DNA of 41,816 nucleotides from positions 1 through 41,816 of the forward strand of contig NZ_ANOH01000411.1 of the NCBI RefSeq assembly GCF_000346505.1. Direction: 5' to 3'. The translations under genes were made by a program, and so were the position numbers. The notes under the pieces are model-generated. The model saw only the letters and a program-made list of their open reading frames with translations, was not told where the DNA came from and did no database searches. This DNA comes from Aporhodopirellula sallentina SM41. Lineage in GTDB: Bacteria > Planctomycetota > Planctomycetia > Pirellulales > Pirellulaceae. Positions 8,627-15,436 of the stretch are shown in pieces. Every line of letters starts with the position of its first letter. Within the stretch, counting starts at the first letter, position 1.

Positions 8627-8847
8627 TCCGGAGTCCAGGCTTCAGACGCTAGAGCACCACGAGCTTGATTCCGAAAAAGGTGCAGACATTCTTTCCGTGT
8701 CTTTTGGGAATCTGTCGCAGCGTTTAAGACTCTGAAACCGGATTCTCTTCCAAGGTGTGCCCTGTATACCACCCGTGCACAATTTGCTACCATTGGAGGC
8801 GTGGATTAGGGAAACATTCAAGCAATTTTCCAGAGGAGAAAGTGGGC

Positions 8848-9939
8848 ATGGAACTCTTCGATACTCTTACCAGGCTAGCATCTCGGCTTGATTCGCAACG
8901 AGAGTTGCTCAGCACAGAAGAAGCAACGAAAAACGCGGTGATCATGCCGATCATAAATGCGTTGGGTTACAACGTATTTGACCCGACTGAGGTGATTCCT
9001 GAATTCACCGCGGATGTTGGAGTCAAAAAGGGAGAGAAGGTTGATTATGCGATTGTCGTCGACGGTGAGCCAACGATTCTGATTGAGTGCAAAGGGATCA
9101 ACACGAAGTTGGATTTCAAGCACGCTTCGCAGTTGTACCGGTATTTTGGCGTTACGGCGGCAAGGTTTGCTGTCCTCACTAACGGACAGCATCTTTGGTT
9201 CTACACGGATCTCGATTCGCCGAATCAGATGGATTCAAAGGCTTTCTTCAAATTCGATCTCAACGATTTTGATGCACGAGACGTCGCTGAATTAAGCAAG
9301 TTCGGGAAGAGTGTGTTCAACCTCGACAACATCTTGGCCAATGCAACCGAGCTAAAATACACTCAGCAGTTGGGGGCGGTGTTGGCTACTGAGGTCGAGT
9401 CACCAAGCGATGAATTGGTGAAGCATTTGACGTCGAAGATCTACGATGGGCGTTTTACCGCTGCCGTTTGCGATCAGTTTCGACCTCTCGTCAAATCAGC
9501 TTTCAGAGATTTTATCAATGAACGGCTGAGCAATCGTCTCAAGTCGGCTTTGCAGGGTGTCAGTGCGGATATTGAGGCACCGGAATCTGAGGCAGATGAT
9601 GAACCGCAAGACAATGGAATCGTGACGACCGCAGAGGAAATTGAGGGGTTCCACATCGTTCGTGCGATCTTGGCGAAGCATATCCCGGTGAAGCGGGTTG
9701 TGATGCGAGACACGAAGAGTTATTGCGGAGTTCTGTTGGACGATAACAATCGGAAGCCGATCTGTCGTCTGCACTTCAACGGCGGGCAAAAGTACATTGG
9801 GACGTTCGATGCCGAGAAAAACGAAACTCGCAACCCGATTGAAAGGTTGGAGGCAATCTATGACTTTGAAGAGCAGATTGTTGGATCTATCCATGCATAT
9901 GACGGAAGCGCCGAACCAGCGAGCGCGCCGGTTGAATGA
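8848..9939 (+). CDS. Solitary restriction-type nuclease with HsdR N-terminal (PD-(D/E)xK) domain
   Basis: 363 residues. ATG at 8848 is chosen because AGGAG ends 9 nt upstream; the frame opens at 8755. The N-terminal domain (about 20-130) is the HsdR_N_2 type: NAVIMPIINALGYNVFDP, then VDYAIV (Asp 66), ILIECKG (Glu 80, Lys 82) and the type I motif QLYRYF (Gln 95), a complete PD-(D/E)xK nuclease core. A linker rich in acidic residues (about 235-260) leads to a C-terminal domain (about 265-345, ICRLHFNGGQKYIG) often seen behind this nuclease, perhaps for DNA binding. There is no helicase motor and no HsdM or HsdS gene nearby, so it is not a complete type I system. It may be a stand-alone defence or modification-dependent nuclease. 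Two direct repeats flank it (8489-8626, 10024-10162), a sign of possible cassette transfer. Confidence 0.82.
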   Translation: MELFDTLTRLASRLDSQRELLSTEEATKNAVIMPIINALGYNVFDPTEVIPEFTADVGVKKGEKVDYAIVVDGEPTILIECKGINTKLDFKHASQLYRYFGVTAARFAVLTNGQHLWFYTDLDSPNQMDSKAFFKFDLNDFDARDVAELSKFGKSVFNLDNILANATELKYTQQLGAVLATEVESPSDELVKHLTSKIYDGRFTAAVCDQFRPLVKSAFRDFINERLSNRLKSALQGVSADIEAPESEADDEPQDNGIVTTAEEIEGFHIVRAILAKHIPVKRVVMRDTKSYCGVLLDDNNRKPICRLHFNGGQKYIGTFDAEKNETRNPIERLEAIYDFEEQIVGSIHAYDGSAEPASAPVE

Positions 9940-10023
9940 CTTGATGGTGGAAATGCCGGTTGCTTTCTAAGCCTCGGTGAATTTGGTGTCCGGGGGAGCG
10001 AGCAGACTGATTGTGCCACGCAC

Positions 10024-10162
10024 CATGTCTTGACGATGATCCGGGCGTCGCAACCGTGAGCCGAATGGCCGTTAGGCCTCGGGTGGAATCGTCGACTTGG
10101 TTTGCGGGCCGATATGCCGAGTACCCGAGTGCTTACGCACTTCGGCTCACTGGTGGGGAACT
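10024..10162 (+). repeat. GTGAGCCGAA-type long repeat, family 3, copy 2
   Basis: Same orientation as 8489-8626, core 10056-10150 with ends GTGAGCCGAA and TTCGGCTCAC and both subterminal hairpins (GGCC, GTTA, GGCC; AGTGC, TTAC, GCACT). The cores start 1,536 bp apart, and the nuclease gene fills the space between them. Confidence 0.85.
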
Positions 10163-10185
10163 GGGGCTTGGAAGGACCGCACTAC
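10163..10185 (-). repeat. Degenerate REP hairpin, family 2
   Basis: On the minus strand GTAG, then GCGGTCCTT, CC and AAGCC: the head and the TCC-loop region are recognisable but the stem is imperfect. It follows the family 3 copy directly and lies 68 bp behind the miaA stop codon. Confidence 0.45.
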
Positions 10186-10253
10186 GTGGATGGGCGAATG
10201 AGGCATGTGGATGGTGCCGCCCACGGTGTGTGTCTGACTTCTGGCGAATCCAG

Positions 10254-11519
10254 TTACGGGGTTGTCCAGATTGGGTGTTTGGCGATTGTTGCGGTTAATT
10301 CGGAGACGAGGTCTTTGATCGGGCGCGCCGTTGGTTCTGAGTTGGTGGGATCGTCTGGGTTGAGATGCGTCACGATTGGTCGCATTTCGCTGAAGGATCG
10401 GAACCAGGTTTCTTGACGGCGGGCGAGACGGCGCGTGTGGAAGAGGACTTGCTCGGCGACGGATGACCAGTCGAATTGATTTGGTTGAAGATCGTGATTG
10501 CCGGTTTCTGACGTCTCCTCTTTTACGTTCGTCGTCGTTGCTTCGATCAGGCGTGCGAACTCGCTGCTCTCAAGTACCTCGCGGTATCCGACGGCGGTGC
10601 GGGCTGTTTTGGATAGATTCGGATATGTAGTGATGAGATTTCGTATCTCGTCGATCAATCCTGCTTTGAACATCTGCTCGACGCGGGTTTCGATTCTCCG
10701 GTGCAGCACGGCGCGCGGTGTTTGAATCGTGAACACCAATCCTTCTTCGGGTTCGGGTGCGGCATCGAATTGGTTCTGTCGATGGCTGATCGGTATGCCG
10801 ACTTCTCGTGCGAACTCCAACGCCCGAATCATCCGTCGGACGTCGCTCGGATCGATCCGCGCCGCCGATAACGGATCGACTTGTTCGAGTCGTTTCCGAA
10901 GAGCCTCGGTGCCGTGTTGCTCGACATCTTTCATCACCGATTGTCGGAACGACTCATCGGCGGGCGGTCCGGGATCGAACCCGCGAAGGATGGCTTTGAG
11001 ATACATCGGCGTGCCACCGACAAACATCGGGCGGTTGCCTCGGTTCCAAATTTCGTCAACGCGTCGGTGCACGGAGGCGAGGTACTCCGCGACGCTGTAT
11101 TCGTGGTCGGGATCCACGACGTCGATCAAGTGATGCGGGACCTGGCGTTGTTCTTCCGGTGAGGGCTTGGCGGTCCCGATGTTCATGTGGCGATAGACGG
11201 CGATCGAATCGAGCGAGATGATTTCGATCGAGCGACGGTCGCTGACGCCGGAGTTTTGAGGGGCATGAGTGGAGCCCGTGGCAACCGTTGCGTTCGACAA
11301 GGCCGCTGCCACTCGCAGGGCAAGTTGCGTTTTGCCCGACGCGGTCGGACCGGTTAGCACGATGACGCGGTCAAGAAGCCCCGGAAAACAGTCGGCGGAT
11401 GCGTGGTTCGGGGATGAAGTGCCTGCAGCGCCGGTGCCTATGGAGCGGGTGTTTGTTGAGTCGGCGTGATGCGAACCTGTGCTCGGTGAATCTGGTGCGG
11501 TCCTGGGGTCGGGCGTCAT
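10254..11519 (-). CDS. miaA: tRNA dimethylallyltransferase
   Basis: 421 residues from the ATG at 11519 (a TTG three codons upstream is also open). Transfers the dimethylallyl group of DMAPP to N6 of A37 in tRNAs that read UNN codons. Motifs: P-loop GPTASGKTQLA (about residues 57-67), DSIAVYRHMNIGTAKP, HHLIDVVDPDHEYSV, GGTPMYLKAILRG, the RMIRALE segment, TAVGYREV and the C-terminal ARRQETWFR. Unusual: MiaA proteins normally begin a few residues before the P-loop, but here about 50 low-complexity residues rich in Ser, Thr and His precede it, and no in-frame start is visible closer to the P-loop. No Shine-Dalgarno sequence is seen. It appears to stand alone. Confidence 0.93.
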   Translation of the reverse strand: MTPDPRTAPDSPSTGSHHADSTNTRSIGTGAAGTSSPNHASADCFPGLLDRVIVLTGPTASGKTQLALRVAAALSNATVATGSTHAPQNSGVSDRRSIEIISLDSIAVYRHMNIGTAKPSPEEQRQVPHHLIDVVDPDHEYSVAEYLASVHRRVDEIWNRGNRPMFVGGTPMYLKAILRGFDPGPPADESFRQSVMKDVEQHGTEALRKRLEQVDPLSAARIDPSDVRRMIRALEFAREVGIPISHRQNQFDAAPEPEEGLVFTIQTPRAVLHRRIETRVEQMFKAGLIDEIRNLITTYPNLSKTARTAVGYREVLESSEFARLIEATTTNVKEETSETGNHDLQPNQFDWSSVAEQVLFHTRRLARRQETWFRSFSEMRPIVTHLNPDDPTNSEPTARPIKDLVSELTATIAKHPIWTTP

Positions 11520-11973
11520 CGAAGTCAAAGAAAGTCCAAACGAAGTTCACTGATGTGGTAGAATCAAGTGTCGTGGAGAGTTCGCGATTGTGAAAGGGTG
11601 TTGACTCATTTCGCATCCGTGATCGGTCAAAATGTTATGGCTGTGCGGATATGCGGGGTGGTTGCGCCGGGGTAATTGGAAGGGTGTGTTCCTGGGGCTT
11701 CTCAGGCGGATCGTTTCTGGTTGCGCGTCGCGTTTTCGGTGACCGGTGAGGCTTGGCAAAATGCCTTAGACTGATCAGTTAACGAGAAATCGACGCTGAA
11801 TCCGGCCTCGGTGGGGCGTGTTTCGCAGGATGGCCGCACAAACCGGTTTGGTTGTGCAGTCGGAATTGGAACGAGTGTTTCGGGCCGTTGCCATTTGAAT
11901 TGCCACTCGAGTCCATTGCCATTTGTCTCAAAAGCGGCACAATTTGTGAGAACCTATTTGAAAGCTCGAGCGG

Positions 11974-12028
11974 GTTGATCGGCGGGTCAGTTGATCAGCA
12001 CGCAAGTTGATGAGCAGCCAAGTTGATC
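11974..12028 (+). repeat. Four GTTGATC boxes at exact 16-bp spacing
   Basis: GTTGATC at 11974, 11990 and 12022, GTTGATG at 12006. Each box is followed by nine variable bases, three of them A/C/G-rich (GGCGGGTCA, AGCACGCAA, AGCAGCCAA). The array lies about 150 bp upstream of the GNAT gene. Confidence 0.75.
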
Positions 12029-12077
12029 GGTCGCCACGTTACTCCGCCTGCGGGCGTTTGGTCCGGATGTGCCGTGT

Positions 12078-12102
12078 GAACCGCGGCTAGCGCCGATTGG
12101 CT
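12078..12102 (+). repeat. GAACCGCGGCTA repeat, copy 1
   Basis: 25 bp matching 13132-13156 with three mismatches: GAACCGCGGCTA, two variable bases, GCCGAT, one variable base, GGCT. The two copies have the same orientation and flank the GNAT gene region. Confidence 0.55.
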
Positions 12103-12177
12103 CGTTGTATTCGGATCGGTTTTTAATCTCGTTTTGATTGTTCGCCTGTCATCGTTTCTCTGTTGGAACCGACCGTC

Positions 12178-12741
12178 ATGGGCATGACTTACTTTCGCCG
12201 ATACCGCATGGAGTTAGACCTGCGCGGATTCCGTGCGCAGTGGGATCATGAATCCTTGACCGATGCGGGATATCAGTTGATCGGTTTCGACGAAGGTTTG
12301 GTGCGTGAACACGCTCAGGCCAAGTATCACAGTTTCTTTCGCGAGATCGACGCGGACGTCTTTCCTTGCCTCGGCCGTCGTGACGGGTGTCTGCGTTTGA
12401 TGCGTGAGATTACTTCGCGGGCATCGTTCGTGCCGGGATCGACTTGGTTGCTGCGTTATCGAGATCGCCCCGGTGGTCGTGGGATGCCGGTAGGAACCGT
12501 GCAAGGGCTCGAGCAGGACGGATGGGGAGCGATTCAGAATCTCGGCGTTACGCCGGAGCATCGCGGTCGAGGATTGGGGCGATTGTTGCTCAACCGGGCC
12601 GCCGCGGGATTCCAGGCTGCTGGGTTGGACAAGATGCACCTCGAGGTAACCACCGCGAACACCGGAGCGATTCGGTTGTATGAGCAAATCGGTTTTCGCC
12701 GCGCGAAAGTCGTCTACAAGGCGTGCGAAATCGTTGGTTGA
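12178..12741 (+). CDS. GNAT-family N-acetyltransferase
   Basis: 187 residues from the ATG at 12178; a TTG at 12163 and an ATG at 12184 are alternatives, and none has an obvious ribosome binding site. The C-terminal half has the acetyl-CoA site: LGVTPEHRGRGLGRLLLNRA (motif A, with the R-G-R-G-L-G turn) and TTANTGAIRLYEQIGFRRAK (motif B). The N-terminal about 90 residues (RRYRMELDLRGFRAQWDHE and following) belong to no domain I recognise; they may set the substrate, which is unknown. It stands alone, divergent from miaA, with repeats on both sides. Confidence 0.85.
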   Translation: MGMTYFRRYRMELDLRGFRAQWDHESLTDAGYQLIGFDEGLVREHAQAKYHSFFREIDADVFPCLGRRDGCLRLMREITSRASFVPGSTWLLRYRDRPGGRGMPVGTVQGLEQDGWGAIQNLGVTPEHRGRGLGRLLLNRAAAGFQAAGLDKMHLEVTTANTGAIRLYEQIGFRRAKVVYKACEIVG

Positions 12742-13178
12742 TCCGTTTTCCGTGAACGCGATCGGTTAGTTGAGGCGAGAGAGTGCCTCGTGAAAGAGAC
12801 GCGTTCGAATGGCGGCTTGGCGGGATTTGGAGGGAATCGATGAGCCACAAGTGAACGACTACCCCGAAGGGATGCTCAGCGAGTAGTCGTGGGTTGAGTG
12901 AAACGACCCCACGGTTACCGGTGCGCAGCGTTAATTTGGCCCTGTTTACTTGGCACTGATTATTTTCCCTGGCTGAGGCACTGCAACCAAGCCTGATCTT
13001 CCGCGGCCCCTCCGGGGTCGAAGTCTCTTGTTGGAAACTCTGTTGCCGTGGTGTTCGCTACGCTCGACCACCGGTTAATTGCTTGACACGCGTCCGGCGT
13101 GAAGAAGTTGTGGGGAATCAAGTCGTGGTAGGAACCGCGGCTAATGCCGATCGGCTGATGGGGAGTGGCACGGTGCCG
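12742..13178. other. Intergenic region with degenerate repeats
   Basis: No gene seen. An 8-bp inverted repeat ACGACTAC/GTAGTCGT (12855-12862 and 12883-12890) lies 113 bp behind the GNAT stop. Further right are repeat-like segments (around 13003-13080, with GGTGTTCGCTACGCTCGACC) and the copy of the GAACCGCGGCTA repeat at 13132-13156. Confidence 0.5.
13132..13156 (+). repeat. GAACCGCGGCTA repeat, copy 2
   Basis: Partner of 12078-12102, three mismatches in 25 bp. It lies 22 bp behind the stop codon of the small membrane protein gene (minus strand). Confidence 0.55.
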
Positions 13179-13655
13179 TTAGGCGGGCTGGATGTCGCTG
13201 AAGATGAGGCGGCGGACTAGGTACAGCGATTCTCTTTGTTTGCCGCGCAGGCGTCTTTTCCTTTCTGCTTTCTTCACTGCGGCGTCGAAATCGGTGGGTG
13301 ACAGGAACAGTTCGGCGGTTTGTGTCATGCCGGCGAGCTTTGCCACGTGATCGAGAGCGACACGGTGTGGAAGACCGATGCGATGGGCTCGGCACAATTC
13401 GAGTGTGAGGTCGTCAGCGATTGGGATGGCGGGAACGCGCAGTTGGCAGATCACCCAGTAGATTCCGCCGACGACCAACAGTCCCAGCAGCACCGCGGCG
13501 ACAATCCACCATGGGAATCCTTGCGTGGGTGCGATTTCACGATACTCCGGTGCGAGTTCGCTTCGCCGCGTTTCGGCGAGGTACAGCCATGACGTGGTGC
13601 AGATGTCGATGATGTGTGTGTGCATCAGATCGAGCGTCGTTTCGTTTCCGTTCAT
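13179..13655 (-). CDS. Small single-pass membrane protein of unknown function
   Basis: 158 residues. One clear transmembrane helix (about 48-72, FPWWIVAAVLLGLLVVGGIYWVIC) separates a short N-terminal part from a cytoplasmic-looking, basic C-terminal domain of about 85 residues ending in KKAERKRRLRGKQRESLYLVRRLIF. The layout recalls DUF4381 proteins of MoxR/Bat-type operons, but the similarity is too weak to name it and no MoxR or VWA gene is in the window. Its ATG overlaps the stop of the upstream HEAT-like gene by 4 nt (ATGA), so the two are almost certainly cotranscribed and translationally coupled, which suggests a shared function at the membrane. Confidence 0.78.
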   Translation of the reverse strand: MNGNETTLDLMHTHIIDICTTSWLYLAETRRSELAPEYREIAPTQGFPWWIVAAVLLGLLVVGGIYWVICQLRVPAIPIADDLTLELCRAHRIGLPHRVALDHVAKLAGMTQTAELFLSPTDFDAAVKKAERKRRLRGKQRESLYLVRRLIFSDIQPA

Positions 13656-15373
13656 ATGGTAATCCCCCGACGTTGGAGTGAATCTTTGGCGGCGTCGCGA
13701 AGTGAACCGAGTGGTGATGTGGCGAGTTCTTTTAGTAGACCTGCCGACGTATCACACGTTGCGGTCGCGAGAGCTTCAGCGGCCGCGAGTCGGGCCCGTT
13801 GGTGGTCGCTGTGAACGATGTTCGTAAACGGTTCGATCATCAATTCAACAAGGCCGAGCGTTTGCGCAAACTCGATCGCTTCGATGCGTCGACTCATGAC
13901 CGCGTGTCGTAGGCCGTCGCGAACCACATCGAGCGTGGCAGGGTCGATCCGCATGAGCGTCTTGCCGATTCGCATCCGCTCTTTTGCGGAGAGCGTTGGG
14001 AACAGTGGCAACATGTTATTGATGTTGAACTCGCCCAGCAGCCGTTTGGCGGGTTTGCTAAAGCGTGACTTCTTGGCTTCGGCCCACTTTACCAATCGCA
14101 GACAAACGTCGGCGGCGCGATCTTCAAACGATTCGCTGTGTGAGAACTCGTCACGGTCAGTGTTCGTCGTGGCCTCTGCGGCGGTGTTTGCCGTGCGGGC
14201 TTTTTCTGTCGCTTGGGGATCGTGGCTGGCCGACGATTCGGGGGGCGCCAATAACGCTTCGATGCGATCGCTGCTGACCGCTTGTAGCCAGTAGTCGGCG
14301 TTGGGCACGTCACACCGGCTCAAGCAAATCGAGACCGCATCGTAGGCGGCTTGGCTCGAGGTGATGGGGGCGTGATGTCGTTGGAGGATTTCCAGCAGCA
14401 CGGCGATCGTTTCCGGATCATGTTGCATCGCCATGGTATAGGCGTGGGCGATCGCGGCGTCGCGGTCGATACCGAGCGTTCGCAGTAGTGAAACACCACC
14501 TCGGAGGCAATCAGGCAGGCCGTACTCTTTGAGGTTCGTCAGGGTGACCGACGAGGGGTCGGGTGTGATGACTTGCAGCAGCGTCTCGCAGTACATCGCA
14601 TCGCAGCGTTGCAGCATGAGACCGAGCAGGCAATCAGGAATTGATCGTCGGCGTATGAAACCTGCCAGCAGTTCCATGACGGCCTGCTGTTGGCTGTTGC
14701 GAAGACGGCGGAGGAGCACGGTGCGACAGGACGAGTCGTCTGTCAGTGCGGCTCGCAATGCGGGGTCGTTCCACGTGCTGATCACGAGGAACGCGTCGAG
14801 CAGTTCTTCGCATCGGTGTTTCTGGAAATTCTTGGCGCTTTGAAGCAGTTGGTTTGTCAGTTCCAAACGTTGGCGTTCGACGTTCGGATCGGGACGCTGG
14901 CCCGCGTATTGACGGCGAGCGTGTTTGCCCCAGGTGCTCGCCAAAGGCACGACGGTGTCGATGCATTGTTGACGAACGATGTGTGAGAAGTTTTTCCACG
15001 AAGCGTCGATCAGCAGCGGCAACGCATCGCGGATCGAAAAGAACAACACGATCTCAGTCAGCACCGCCGTGCGATCGACGTCGAGTTTTGCGTCACCGGC
15101 TTCCGCTTTGGACAGTTCGTCGGTGAGAGTCTCGACCACGGTTGCGCATAATCCTTCGCGGTGGTTCTTGGTGGCTTCGATAATTTCGTCGCGGTAGCGA
15201 TCCCAGTGTGCGATCACCAATTCATGCGATCGCCGGCAGTCTCGCTGGGCCAGCGTGCGGAAGCAGTATTGACGTGCCCGAGCGTCTTCGCTGGTCAGAC
15301 CGCGGGCGAGGACATCGACCGCTTCCGGTCGGGACGTTTCGGCTAGAATGCGATAGGTGGTTTCGAGCGACAT
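13652..15373 (-). CDS. HEAT-repeat-like helical scaffold protein
   Basis: 573 residues from the ATG at 15373 (an in-frame GTG at 15391 would add six). The sequence is almost wholly alpha-helical with recurring helical pairs of about 35-40 residues: AVDVLARGLTSEDARARQYC near the start and RLAAAEALATATC...LGSLRDAAKDSLQRRG at the end are typical HEAT units. Around residues 390-430 a Ser/Thr/Glu-rich low-complexity linker interrupts the array. No signal peptide or catalytic motif is seen, so a cytoplasmic protein-binding scaffold is the best guess. First gene of a two-gene operon; its start is only 64 bp from the divergent GH10 gene, so the promoters overlap closely. Confidence 0.78.
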   Translation of the reverse strand: MSLETTYRILAETSRPEAVDVLARGLTSEDARARQYCFRTLAQRDCRRSHELVIAHWDRYRDEIIEATKNHREGLCATVVETLTDELSKAEAGDAKLDVDRTAVLTEIVLFFSIRDALPLLIDASWKNFSHIVRQQCIDTVVPLASTWGKHARRQYAGQRPDPNVERQRLELTNQLLQSAKNFQKHRCEELLDAFLVISTWNDPALRAALTDDSSCRTVLLRRLRNSQQQAVMELLAGFIRRRSIPDCLLGLMLQRCDAMYCETLLQVITPDPSSVTLTNLKEYGLPDCLRGGVSLLRTLGIDRDAAIAHAYTMAMQHDPETIAVLLEILQRHHAPITSSQAAYDAVSICLSRCDVPNADYWLQAVSSDRIEALLAPPESSASHDPQATEKARTANTAAEATTNTDRDEFSHSESFEDRAADVCLRLVKWAEAKKSRFSKPAKRLLGEFNINNMLPLFPTLSAKERMRIGKTLMRIDPATLDVVRDGLRHAVMSRRIEAIEFAQTLGLVELMIEPFTNIVHSDHQRARLAAAEALATATCDTSAGLLKELATSPLGSLRDAAKDSLQRRGITI

Positions 15374-15436
15374 GGTCTTGAGCGGTACCACGAAATTCTT
15401 GATAGGCAGATTCGATAGTCAAACGTAGGTCTCCCT

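Larger units (their letters stand above)
11520..12177. other. Intergenic region between divergent miaA and GNAT genes
   Basis: About 650 bp without a supported gene. Contains a 10-bp palindrome ACTGATCAGT (11770-11779), a 16-bp tandem array (11974-12028) and one copy of a GAACCGCGGCTA repeat (12078-12102). Promoters for both genes must be here but were not assigned. Confidence 0.55.

Noticed and set aside
8520-8735. Small ORFs in the family 3 repeats with PSAYALRLT-type peptides (also at 10011-10298 and 38794-38976)
   Set aside because: The shared peptide comes from the repeat DNA itself (AGTGCTTACGCACTTCGG in frame), not from protein homology.
8489-10162. CRISPR array or composite transposon made of the family 3 repeats
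   Set aside because: Only two copies enclose a single gene, with no regular short spacers, no cas genes and no transposase.
10254-11519. Riboswitch or attenuator for miaA
   Set aside because: No conserved leader structure could be recognised upstream, and the leader region is not defined.
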